This document shows, piece after piece, positions 41,800 to 51,792 of a stretch of DNA of 64,000 nt (positions within the stretch are counted from its first letter, which is position 1; the number at the start of each line of letters is the position of its first letter). This DNA comes from Doryteuthis pealeii (Eukaryota > Mollusca > Cephalopoda > Myopsida > Loliginidae), in the NCBI GenBank assembly GCA_023376005.1, contig CM042160.1:86803016-86867015 (forward strand), in the 5' to 3' direction. The position numbers and the translations under genes were made by a program. A model generated the notes under the pieces. That model was not told the origin of the DNA and searched no databases. It was given only the letters and a program-made list of their open reading frames with translations.

Positions 41800-41990
41800 A
41801 TGTAGAGAGAAAAAGAAAGAAGAAAGAAGAAATAATTGAAAAGAAGAGAGAAAAGAAAGAAAGAAATAATTGAAAAGAAGAGAGAAAAAAGAAAGAAAGA
41901 AAGAATTGAGAAGAAGAGAAAAAAGAAGAAAAGAAAGAAAGAAAAAGGAAGAAAGAAGGAATTGAGAAGAAGAGAAAGTTCCAGATAGTT
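41800..41990 (+). repeat. Purine-rich minisatellite, ~50-bp units
   Basis: Four units of GAAAAGAAGAGAGAAAAGAA-type text separated by AATAATT or AATT. Confidence 0.85.
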
Positions 41991-42175
41991 GAGTCATCAT
42001 GTTGTGAGAATGCAAAATTGTTATAAAAGACTCAGTTGCTGACAAGTTTCTTTTTTTTAATGCTAAGTTTGATATTTCTTCAGAAGAAGATGAAGAAGGT
42101 TTAGTCAAGTAGTTGTATCAAGTATATTCATTTCTCAACTTATGAACACAGCATGAAATATATATATATATATAT

Positions 42176-42591
42176 AAGAGGAGAGAAAAAAGAGAGAAAA
42201 AAAGAGAGAGAAAAGAGGAAAGAGGAAAGAGAAGAGAAAGAGGAAAGAGGAAGAGAAAGAGGAAAGAGAAAAGAGAAAGAGAAGAGAAAGAGAAAAGAGA
42301 AAGAGAAAAGAGAAAAGAAAAGAGAAAGAGAAAAGGAAAGAGAAAAGAGGAGAGAAAAGAGAAAGAGGAAAGAGAAAAGAGGAAAGAGGAAAGAGAAAAG
42401 AGAAAAGAAAAAGAGAAAGAGAAAAGAGAAAAGAGAAAGAGAAAAGAGAAAAAGAGAAAGAGAAAGAGAAAAGAGAAAAGAGGAAGAGGAAAGAGAAAAG
42501 AGGAAAGAGGAAGAGAAGAGAAAAGAGAGAAAGAGAAAAGAAAGAGAAAGAAAGAAAAGAGAAAAGAAAGAGAAAAGAAAGAGAAAGAGAA
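42176..42591 (+). repeat. Uninterrupted 416-nt polypurine tract
   Basis: I checked every base and found only A and G. Motifs are GAGAAAAGAGAAAGAG-like without a fixed unit. Long open frames of Lys/Arg/Glu (plus) or Phe/Ser/Leu (minus) are consequences of composition and not genes. It directly follows a (TA)n array at 42158-42175. Confidence 0.95.
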
Positions 42592-42896
42592 CATACAAAA
42601 TAGATAATGAAATTGCATACAAGTGTTGTTCATTTTTTCTTCTTTTAGTTTAAATGTTTCTTCTTTCAAAAATCTGTTATGTCATCAAGAGAAACATTTT
42701 TTCAAGTGAATGGCCAATGAAGAAATTGGCAACTAGTTGCTTAAAATGAAGATCATACACAATTTCTATTGTTGGAAAGAGATCAGAGTTTTGGGAGATC
42801 ATATGGTAACATAACACAGAACAAAAAATTGCACATCAAGATATTTACTTGGTTGCATTTGGATCAACAAAATATTCTAACTTAAGAAACTACTTA

Positions 42897-43110
42897 AGAA
42901 AAAGAAAAAAAAAAGAAAAGAAAGAAAAAAAAGAAAGACAAAGAAAAAGAAAAAGAAAAAAAAGAAAAAGAAAAAAGAAAAAAAAAGAAAAAAAAAAAAA
43001 AAGAAAAAAGAAAAAAGAAAAGAAAAGAAAAAAGAAAAAAAGAAAAAAAGAAAAAAAAAGAAAAAGAAAAAGAAAAAGAAAAAAGAAAAAAGAAAAGGAA
43101 AAGAAAAATT
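42897..43110 (+). repeat. A/G-rich low-complexity tract
   Basis: AAAAAG/AAAAG repeats with a single C at 42939. Open frames here are artefacts of composition. Confidence 0.9.
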
Positions 43111-43629
43111 TAAACAATAAGAATAATAAAAATAAACTTAAAAAAAACAAAAAACAAGAATATATGAAGAATGAAAGATAAAACAAATATATAGGTAATT
43201 AATTTTTATTAATTCATATGAATATAGATAAGATTTATTTTTAAGTTTCAAAATCCCACACAACACTGGGTAGCTCTGCTAATTTAATATAAAACTGAAA
43301 TATAAGATTTAAACACTTAAAAGGAGCATGAGTTTACCTTAAAAGGTATTCTCTATCCAACACCCCATGAAATGAAGATGATACAGAATCTATCATGAAG
43401 ATATATTACCATAACATATATATTACCATAATAGAGCAATAATTACATACTGTATCAGTGCAATAGCATCAAAATTCTCTAATTTCATTAATATAAAACT
43501 AAAATATAAAATTTAAGCAACTTAATACTTTCACTCCCACTGGAACACGTGTGTCCCAGTCAAATTTCATTTTAAGCCTTAAAATGTTGTACTCAAAGCA
43601 TATCTGGTGCACAGAAACCAAAGTCTATA

Positions 43630-43960
43630 AATATGGTCAGGATTGAACCTGCAACCTACAGATGATTGTCACTTAGAACTGTATTAACTCAACCCATATA
43701 TCCAATGCGCTATGTGTACAATAATAAAGATAAGTCCAAAAGTCCAAATTATATAAATTATCAAGCCTCACCCAAAAATTTAGACAAATAAAATCAGATT
43801 TTCCCACCATAAATGTGGTCAGGGGTAAACCTGCCACCTATATCCAATGCATCATGTGTACAATGATAAAGATGAGGACAACAGTCCAAAAATCAAAATC
43901 ATATAAATTATCAAGCCTCATCTAAAAAATTTAGACAAATAAAACCAGATTTATTCTTAT
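43630..43960 (-). repeat. Family F copies, including the empty LTR site
   Basis: CAGATGATTGTCACTTAGAA, CTGTATTAACTCAACCCATA, then two units with ATAAATTATCAAGCCTCA. This is the uninterrupted version of the sequence split by the LTR at 9584-10316. Confidence 0.7.
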
Positions 43961-44392
43961 GCGCCAAAATTGAACCCATAATGCAAATATAATATGAATC
44001 ATTTATGTATCGCAGCCAAAATTGATTTGAACTCTTTTTGCAATCAGAGAAAGAAAGAATTAAATCCATTCACTATTCTCTATGGCAGTTATAGTAGAAC
44101 AGGTTCCAATTCTGAAAGGAATATAATAGAAATTGAACATTGGCTTTTTTTTCTTTACTGCATATAGAAAAGAAAAATAGATTGTCTGCCTACGAACAAA
44201 CATGGAAGGCAAATAGATTTTTTTTAACTTTTTCTGCACACAGGTATATAGGATAAGGAAATTCTTCAGTCATCTTTCACAATGTTAACTGACCTGAAAC
44301 TCTTCAGATAACCATTTAATAACAAAATCTATATGCATAATCGAGAAAAGTTTGTTTGTCTATCCTCTATAAATGGTCAAACCATTTAATAT

Positions 44393-44806
44393 GGAGCTAC
44401 ACAAATTCACTAGCTTGGACAGGTCAAGAGAATAGAAAATGGCCACATCCCAAAAGATCTTTTGTATGGCAAATTAGTAAAAGGCTCTCGATCGGTAGGT
44501 AGACCACACCTACGATTTAAAGATGTCTACAAGACATGAGGATATGCCATATTGACACAAACATGTAGGAGGTAGTTAAAAAAAAAAAATAGAGCGGCCT
44601 GGCACCTTAATGTTAAGCAAGGCAAGGAGAGGGGTGAGGCGGAGAGGGGTGAGGCAGAGAGGAGAGTAGCCTCAACAGCAAAGAGAGCTAGAAAGAGGGA
44701 GAAAAGACAGCAGCCCCAGAAAGCATCACAGTTTGTGTGCATTCAGTGCACCAAAGACTGTCACTCAAGAATTGGCCTGCAGAGTCACTTGCGCAGATGC
44801 AGATAA
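44393..44806 (+). pseudogene. LINE C-terminal relic with zinc-knuckle end
   Basis: Pieces read QIH*LGQVKRIENGHIPKDL, then LLYGKLVKGSRSVGRPHLRF and KDVYKT. After one frameshift follow NRAAWHLNVKQGKERGEAE and VCIQCTKDCHSRIGLQSHLR, ending RCR and a stop at 44804-44806. The C-x2-C...H...H-type ending and the GHVKRM...IPKDLLYGEL pattern are typical C termini of non-LTR retrotransposon polyproteins in invertebrates. Two tryptophan positions are TAG stops. A TTTA-type tail follows. 5' truncated and non-functional. Confidence 0.75.
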
Positions 44807-44945
44807 TCTATTTATTTATTTATATTATGTATATTTTTTTTGGACACTACGCCATCGTCCTTAGTGGACAGAAAGGTGCCAACACAAATTTAATAACAAA
44901 TCTATTTTTTTAAACGTTTCTAATACTCATCTTTTTTATCTAAAA

Positions 44946-45197
44946 GTAAAGTTGTCTGAGTGGCCTATTGTCAGTATCAGCCGAACAGCGAAGGAGTCTA
45001 TCCCCTTTTCGCTAGTGCTAGACTAAAGGGAGTATTTTTGCTGAGATGAAGCGCCACACCTACCGTCAGCTCCCCACTTTACCACACAGATCAGATTATA
45101 CAATCTATGCTACTTATACGCAGAGTTGGCGGGGACCGGTATCGAACTCAGAACCTTGGGATTTCGAGGCGAGTACTCTACCGACTGAGCTAATTTA
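44946..45197 (-). mobile_element. SINE-A copy (minus strand)
   Basis: Plus: AAAGTTGTCTGAGTGGCC, CTATCCCCTTTTCGCTAG, GGACCGGTATCGAACTC (reverse B box) and CTACCGACTGAGCTAA (reverse A box). Confidence 0.8.
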
Positions 45198-45219
45198 ACT
45201 CATAATTGGAACCATAACA

Positions 45220-45568
45220 GGTTGGTTGGTTTTACGGCATGTCAACCCTTGTTGGGTTATTTTATGCCATAGATGTTTTGTTCTATTTATTTTTCATGAG
45301 TACACAATGTTTTTTTAAACTTGTGTTTTTCTATTCAACCCAACGATGGGCCCCTAACAGGTACGACCACTCTAGTTGAAAGGGAATTTGTGAGTAATGG
45401 TGGTAAAAGGTTACTCTACATTCCCCAAAGTTCCAGAATCGGAATTTTACCACTAGATGGAGTTCAATGTTCAACACCAAGATCCTTAACCACTGCCTTC
45501 TAGCACATATATAATAAAAAAAAGGGTTGGGGTTGCCATAAGGGCAATAGGTTTGGAACAATCATATA
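45220..45568 (-). repeat. Repeat G (minus strand), 3' part
   Basis: GGTTTTACGGCATGTCAACC with GGGTTATTTTATGCC forms the hairpin end. CTAACAGGTACGACCACTC follows. A SINE-B interrupts it at 45569; repeat G resumes at 45873-45935. Confidence 0.75.
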
Positions 45569-45855
45569 TATATTTACCAACCCCTCCGCATGAGCAGGAT
45601 GTGACACAAGGTCAATTTCTTAAGCGGAGTTCAACAGGTTTGAATTCAGAGTTTTCCTTCTCCTAGACCAGTTGCCTAACCAAGGTTAAAGAGCCCAGTC
45701 TGCCCTACTATTTATCCATAGCTGGAGGGAGAGTAGGATTCATGCCTTTCCCAAGGGTATTAGCGCTAAGTGAAATGCAATTACCACATTCAGGATTTGA
45801 ACTCGCGGCGACAAGTCCATTTCCCATGACTTTAACCATTACACCACGCGCTTCC
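45569..45855 (-). mobile_element. Full-length SINE-B with perfect 17-bp target duplication
   Basis: TTTGGAACAATCATATA is exact at 45552-45568 and 45856-45872. Minus-strand head GAAGCGCGTGGTGTAATGG and CGAGTTCAAATCCTGAATG. The body ends GGGGTTGGTAAATATATA. This 287-bp copy defines the family's boundaries. Host: repeat G. Confidence 0.9.
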
Positions 45856-46556
45856 TTTGGAACAATCATATAGGTGTTAGGGTTTAACATGACCTGGCTA
45901 TTGTTCGGAGGGGGCATCTAGCCTAAGTGAAGAAAAAGTAAAATTCCGTTCCTTTGAATACAGTTTGCAACTGGGGTGCCTATTGGTGACTTGATCCCAT
46001 TTAAAAAAATGTATATCTGACAGTTACAGGAAATCATTTAGTGCTGAAAAGTTGCAGAAATCTCAAGATGTTGCAAAGGATTAGCGACATACACAGTCCT
46101 GCATTTCTAATGTTGGACCCCACAGGAGAAAGAATAAATAAATAAATAAGACAGATATCATGCGGACTTAGGCCAGTGATTTAAGAGTTGTTGGTATCAG
46201 TGGTGGGGCTCTGCTATCAGCCATTCTCAGCTGTGTGACCAGTCAGATAAGGTCAATCAAGAGTTGCTGCATTTTGAGGGGGGGAAAAAAAGGAGGCTGC
46301 ACTCTACCCCTAGCATTTTTGGTAAGAGCAGATACATCTCCTTCCTGAGCTTTCTGACCCTGCTTGCTTCCCACACCCATCCCACTTCCACAATACCCAA
46401 AATTATCTGACACAACTATTTTATGAATGAACTTGCCAAGCTCGGCACTAAGCAAAATCTACAGAGTGATTGAAAAGTAACTCCCTATTTAAAACTATTT
46501 ATAATTTATCACACCATGTCTAGATTATTCTGGTTAGAGTGGACTGGTGAGTAATG

Positions 46557-46978
46557 GGTACTCTTTGCGGAGTTCCGTCCCGGCCTCCTGCCTCAAAAAC
46601 TGCTAGCCGGTGGCTGCTGAAGAAAAAAAAAAACCAGCTACGATTGAAGTCTGTAGCTGAAGTGGTGTCACTTGGAAAAAAAAAAAAATTAAATAAATAA
46701 AAATAACTAACTTAGGTTATTTATTACAAAATTTATTACAAAATTTGTGGTTCTGTTTTTTCTAGGTCACCCTGTATACAGGGTGACCCAGAAAAAGCAG
46801 CCCAAATTATTTATTTATTTTCCCATTAAACTAACCCTAAACCCCTAATTCTTTTTTTTCAAGTGACACTGCTTCGGCTACGGACTTCAATCATAGCTGG
46901 TGTTTTTGTTTTTTTCAGCAGCCACTGGCTAGCGGTTTTTGAGGCAGGAGGACAGTACGGAACTCCGTGAAGAGTACC
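46557..46978. mobile_element. MITE-2 copy with target duplication and nested MITE-3 fragment
   Basis: Terminal inverted repeats of about 115 bp: GGTACTCTTTGCGGAGTTCC on the left and, reversed, GGTACTCTTCACGGAGTTCC on the right. AGTAATG lies at 46550-46556 and 46979-46985 (eight bases if one lost G is assumed). The termini are homologous to 10697-11259. The centre (46740-46850) is a fragment of MITE-3 (CTAGGTCACCCTG, GGGTGACCCAGAAAAAGC). Host: repeat G. Confidence 0.8.
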
Positions 46979-47160
46979 AGTAATGGCAATGAAGGGGTAC
47001 TCCTCTAACCTAACTATCAGATGCAGTTTAGTGTCATACCCAAGACACCCCTTTTTTTTGTGGGGGTCTTAAGGGATATTCTAAACAGTGCCAACAGGTC
47101 AAAATTTCTAAACGGAGTACAGTAGAAGCTGAACTCATCGTGGATGATTTAAAAAGAGAA

Positions 47161-47180
47161 ATTTATATATTATATATATA

Positions 47181-47235
<55 letters not shown>
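47161..47235. repeat. (TA)n microsatellite
   Basis: Interrupted TA repeats, left border of a hammerhead unit. Confidence 0.95.
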
Positions 47236-47364
47236 TTATTCATATTAACTAATACAAATGAAAAGTCTGTCTAACCATTGGTTTCTGAATATCAATTTTT
47301 CGGTGTTATTCGTCATCAGAGACGTTGACTTATGAAAAAAAAATTGTTTTTTTAAATTTTTTCC

Positions 47365-47368
<4 letters not shown>
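47236..47368 (-). mobile_element. Minimal (TA)n-bounded hammerhead unit, 133 bp
   Basis: Lies between TA arrays at 47161-47235 and 47369-47411. Apart from the hammerhead (47323-47269, minus) only about 80 bases are present. In ribozyme orientation the TA array follows about 35 bases after the cleavage site. Confidence 0.6.
47269..47323 (-). ncRNA. Hammerhead ribozyme with long loop II
   Basis: GUCU (47323-47320), CUGAUGA (47319-47313), stem II GAAUA/UAUUC with a loop of about 15 bases, GAAA (47285-47282), stem III ACC/GGU, triplet GUU, closing AGAC (47272-47269). Stem I has four perfect pairs with a sequence unrelated to the other copies. The first stem II position is a C-A mismatch. Confidence 0.7.
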
Positions 47369-47415
<47 letters not shown>

Positions 47416-47639
47416 GAAAAAAAAAATTTTTTTATTTTTTATTTAAAAAAATTTTTTTTTGTTATTTAAATTTTGAAAATATTTAGTTTTTATTATTTTT
47501 CTTTCATAAAAAAATGAATTAAAAATAACTTTCAGATTTCATCATGATCATGTCATGCAATTAGCATGGATATCCCTAATAATCTCTCACCAACCTTCTC
47601 TATCATTCATTGTCCCCCAGGAGGCCCAGTCTAGAAAAT

Positions 47640-47810
47640 TGTAAACTTTGAATTCTTTGAAATCAGAGTTTACAATTTCCTAGACTGGTTAACATGCTAC
47701 GGTTGAAGAGCCCAACCTGCCCTACTATTTACCCATAGCTACAGGAAGAAGAGATGGCTTCATGGCTTTTTCCCAAGAGCATTAGCACATCCAAGATTTG
47801 AACTGCTCAT
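47640..47810 (-). mobile_element. SINE-B fragment (minus strand)
   Basis: TTTACCCATAGCTACAGG, TTTTTCCCAAGAGCATTAGC and CCAAGATTTGAACTGC match SINE-B in reverse. The A box region is absent. Confidence 0.6.
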
Positions 47811-48044
47811 TTTGCATAAAACTGTATTGACATTTCAGTCTTGGAAAACTATAATATAGTTTTTGTGGCCCTGAAGTTACAGCGCCTCCTGTGACTGTGA
47901 AGTCCAATGTTTGAAAAACAGTCTCAACCACAGATGCTGCATTTGAAGGCTGTCCCTGAAGATGTTGAGTCGGTGCTGTAGCATTTTGATATCTACTGGC
48001 TTCTTACCAAGCAGTTTTATTTAGTGTAATTATACTTCACTTAA

Positions 48045-48266
48045 CTCTTAACATCCTGTTAAGAATTTTTCTAAGTCCAGAGCCCCATTCCTATAAGTAT
48101 TTATCAAAATATGGCTAAAAATGGCCTTTGCATCTAAAGTTACTGTTAAATCAAAGACCCTAAATATGTTTAATATTATATTTAAACAAAGGCTATTGTT
48201 TGGGGCTATTAGGAAAATGAATGTGTCTTCTGGCTGTGTGAAATAAGTGGTATAGGACATTAAGAG
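48045..48266. mobile_element. MITE-4 with TTAA target duplication
   Basis: TTAA at 48041-48044 and 48267-48270. Ends CTCTTAACATCCTG and AGGACATTAAGAG are inverted repeats. TTAA duplication is typical of piggyBac-type transposition. 222 bp, no coding capacity. Confidence 0.7.
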
Positions 48267-48289
48267 TTAATATCAAACCTGTTTCTTGT

Positions 48290-48862
48290 AAACTAGAGAG
48301 AAACCTACTACTGAGAAGATTGGCCAGTCCAATGGGTCTGCTTGTTGGCCGTGGGTGGTGACCCATAATATTTAAGAACAGAATCCTAGAGGCTGAGCAA
48401 TCCATGATTTGCAACACTCCACTTTGGCCCTTACTTAGGCTAGATGAGCGATTGGAGAGCCCCTCTCTAAATCAATCAGCTGGTCATATCAAGCTCTAAC
48501 ACCTATCGTCCAAACCCATTGCTCTTTTGGCAAACCCCCAACCCCTTTATCATATGTGTGCTAGAAGGTGATGGCTGAGGGTCTTAGTGTCCTGGGTATG
48601 ACATTAAACTGCATCTAGTGGTGAGGTTCCAATTCTGCAGCTCTGGAGAATGTGGAGTACACTTTCATTGCCATTACTGCCAGGTCCACTCTCACCCAGA
48701 GTGGTAGTACCTGTTAGAGTCCCATCTATGGGTTAAATAGATCCAAAAATGTGTTTAAAATAAATAAAAATTTGAATACACAACAAGAATGAATAAAACA
48801 AAATGTCTTCAGCATAGAATAACCCAACAAGGGTTGACATGCCATAAAATTCAACCAACCAA
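48290..48862 (+). repeat. Repeat G, full copy (plus strand)
   Basis: From CAATGGGTCTGCTTGTTGGC to ATCAAGAATGAATAAAAC, GCATAGAATAACCC and GGGTTGACATGCCATAAAA. Confidence 0.75.
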
Positions 48863-49204
48863 CTTGAAAGGTGGGTTTCATATATTTTCTATGAATACTA
48901 CTTTATGAAAATGGACAGGTAGAAGATTGGGGGGAGGGGGAAACTCTAGCCCAAGATCTACATGTGATCATCTTGTGAGTATAATTTGTATGTATTTAAT
49001 TTTAACTTACTTACAAGTCACATGGTTATATTATATAATAATTAGGATGTATTTTTATTTTCAGTAAATAGAGTTCCCCCCCCTGTCATTTGTAAATTTG
49101 AATGTTTATGTCTGATACTAAATTTATCCCTCATATTTAGTCGGATTGACTTTATTATTTTTTTTTTTTCTATCTTTCTCCCCCCCTTCCCTTTCAACAA
49201 AAAT

Positions 49205-49600
49205 GAGAAAGAGAAGGTGGTGAGAAAGATATAGAGGGGGGATATGGGGGAGTGAAAATATAGAGAAGGGGGAGTGAGAATATAGAGAAGGGGGGAGTGA
49301 GAAATATAGAGAAGGGGGAGTGAGAAATATAGAGAAGGGGGGAGTGAGAAAATAGAGAGGGGGGAGTGAGAAATATAGAGAGGGGGGGAGTGAGAAATAC
49401 AAGAAGGGCGAGTGAGAAATACAAAGAAGGGCGAGTGAGAAATACAAGAAAGGGGGGGTGAGAAATACAAAGAAGGGGGGAATACAAAGAAGGGGGGGAG
49501 AAATACAAGAAATACAAAGAGGGGGGAGAAATACAAAGAAGGGGGGGATACAAAGAAGGGGGGGAGAAATACAAAGAAGGGGGGGTAGAAAAATAGAGAG
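49205..49600 (+). repeat. G-run minisatellite (GGGGGGAGTGAGAAATA type)
   Basis: Units of about 20-25 bp contain runs of 4-8 G separated by AGTGAGAAATATAGAGAA or AGAAATACAAAGAA. Purine-rich strand on plus; high quadruplex potential. Open frames on the minus strand are repeat translations. Confidence 0.9.
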
Positions 49601-50177
49601 GAGGGGTTAAAAAGATGGGGGGATGGGAGAAAGAGAGGGTGGAGCATAATGCTAATCTATTGTATCGGCTGTTTTAATGGAATAGGAAGGTAAGAAGAAA
49701 AATGAATACATGTGTTCGAATGTTACGACCTCTCATCACAAATAAATGAATGAACAAGTCCATTTTGATAGTGACAAAAGAAAAGGAAGAAAAAGGAGAT
49801 GCTACACATCAGAAAGAAAATCATCTCTGTTAAATTAATCATGAGAATCCAGCGACCCGTCCTCCAGAAGAAGCACCTGCCCCTCATTTAAAAGAGGCAA
49901 AGCCGGGTTTACTGCCCAGTGCCCGAAGAACCTCTAAAGGGGAATGCTGATGGGAACCACACACTTTTTCCTTTGGTTTTGTGCGTGGCTTCCCGCATTA
50001 AAAAAAAAAAGACCTTGTGTCACATCCCAGTGAGGTTAGGTAAGTACTATCAGAAAGAAAATATAAGAAAATAGAGACTAGAGAAGCGGGGAGATCATCT
50101 ATTTCAATGGAATCGAAAGGAGAGAGAAATAAAAAGAAAGTTAAATCAAGATTATTATACTTTTTACATTATTGAAT
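49601..50177. other. Unclassified, with one GC-richer block
   Basis: At 49850-49995 the text is GC-richer (CAGCGACCCGTCCTCC, AAGCCGGGTTTACTGCCC). No coding frame was recognised. It could be a retroelement piece. Confidence 0.4.
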
Positions 50178-50225
50178 GGCCGGTTTAGCTCAGTTGGTAG
50201 AGCGTTCAGCTAGAAACATAGAATG
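50178..50225 (+). mobile_element. SINE-A head fragment
   Basis: GGCCGGTTTAGCTCAGTTGG and TAGAGCGTTCAGCTAGAAAC are the tRNA-Lys-like 5' end. The element stops after about 45 bases, so it is neither a tRNA gene nor a full SINE. Confidence 0.6.
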
Positions 50226-50730
50226 TTTCAGTATACTAGTACATCCAATAAGGATCCGCACTAACAATAAGTACTTCACAACAGTGTTAAGAATTGATGT
50301 CCTAAGTAGATAATTCTCGTAATGATCAGCAACTACCCTAAACAGCCCTAGACAAATAGTCTTGGACTAGTTCATTGATTCCAAGAATAGGGTAAGATAG
50401 GCCAGTCCACAACAATTTGGCATTAAATGACCCAAAAAGGGTTGATATGCCTTAAAACAAAACAACCAGCCATGCTAGTATTTAGTTGAAAACTGAACTA
50501 AAAATTGCTTTTAGTTTCCAAATTGAACCATTTTAACACCATCGTGCCAATAAAAATCCATTTTTGCTGCATTACGGAAATGCAGAGACAATAATCTGAG
50601 CATTATGATGGAGATTAGAAGATATTAAAATATTCAAAAGAAAAGAAAGAAAAACGATAAATTATTTGAAAAACAAAGACACTTTGCTTTGGCAATTTGC
50701 CAAAACAAGTTATCAACTTTAACTAACATT

Positions 50731-51172
50731 AAAATCTTTTTCAAACAACCCAATCCTAAAAACAAGGAATATTTTAGTATGAATTTTGTGTCATTAAACT
50801 AAATAGGAAAAAAGCCTTTAAGAGACAAACATTGATTCACTCAGCTTTTTTTTGTAAAACTTGGGAAAAAAATTTTTTTTTTTTTTTTAATTTTTTTTTA
50901 AATACTCAATATTAAATCTTTGAATTCTGGTAAAACAAGGAGGTAATCAAGATATGTATAGAGAGGGGGAAATTGACAGGCAGAATGTGAAGTAAGAGAC
51001 AGGTAAATTTTTTACTTAATTGCAAATTATGACTAATTAGAAACAATTAAAATGGAATCTTTTTTAAACAACCCAATCCTAAAAACAAGGAATACTAAAA
51101 GTATGAATTTTGTGTCATTAAACTAAATAGAAAAAAAGCCTTTAAGAGACAAACATTGATTCGCTCAGCTTT
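50731..51172 (+). repeat. Direct repeat pair, ~120 bp each
   Basis: CAACCCAATCCTAAAAACAA through GAATTTTGTGTCATTAAAC to GACAAACATTGATTC occurs at about 50741-50845 and 51068-51168. Confidence 0.8.
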
Positions 51173-51489
51173 AGTATAATGTATTTGCTTGGGAAAGAGA
51201 AAGAGAGTGATCAGAATCACGTTATTTTAAGAAATCTAAGTTTTTTTTTCTTTTTCTTTTAACTTTAAAAATTAGAGGTGGAACAAAAAAATCATACAAA
51301 TCAGTTATATGACACTGGCAAATTGCCAATTACGAAATAAATCAGAAATACCCACGAAAACACAGTGAGTACAGCTCTTAAGTGTAATAAACTAGTCTTA
51401 TAAACTTATATTTTAGGTTTCATACCTGCTCTGCTATTATAGCATTGGGTACTTTCTATGCATACACTTTTCTAATTTGCTGTCTTTTA

Positions 51490-51530
<41 letters not shown>

Positions 51531-51532
<2 letters not shown>

Positions 51533-51731
51533 GAAAGTTGACTTACCCGTGAATTTGGTCACGATGGTTAGTAAGTGTAGAATTCAGAGGGGTAAGTCAG
51601 TGATATAACAAATACAATGCATTGACCACACACGTGAGACGACTGCTATTAATCGGTGTCTCGATTAATTCAGTGGATTTAACCCTGAAGATCCTTATGG
51701 TGAAACTCGAGTAGGTTATCTCTTGTACCTT

Positions 51732-51736
<5 letters not shown>
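51531..51736 (+). mobile_element. (TA)n-bounded hammerhead unit, 206 bp
   Basis: Between TA arrays 51488-51530 and 51737-51789. The hammerhead at 51680-51718 lies close to the 3' TA array. Upstream GGTCACGATGGTTAGTAAG may be a remnant pol III A box, which is uncertain. A partial relative is at 56101-56123. Confidence 0.65.
51680..51718 (+). ncRNA. Hammerhead ribozyme
   Basis: UAACC (51680-51684), CUGAAGA (51685-51691), stem II CC/GG with loop UUAU, GAAA (51702-51705), self-paired stem III ACUCGAGU, triplet GUA, closing GGUUA (51714-51718). Stem I is five perfect pairs. The first stem II position is a U-U mismatch. Confidence 0.75.

Positions 51737-51789
<53 letters not shown>

Positions 51790-51792
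<3 letters not shown>

Noticed and set aside
42118..42669. Long open reading frames in polypurine tracts (also 36027-36341, 42849-43186, 49042-49647, 56255-56696, 62272-62655)
   Set aside because: They translate as Lys/Arg/Glu or Phe/Ser/Leu repeats in several frames at once and coincide exactly with low-complexity DNA.
50178..50225. A tRNA-Lys gene
   Set aside because: Only the first ~45 bases fit; the T-arm and acceptor 3' strand are missing, and the sequence matches the SINE-A head.
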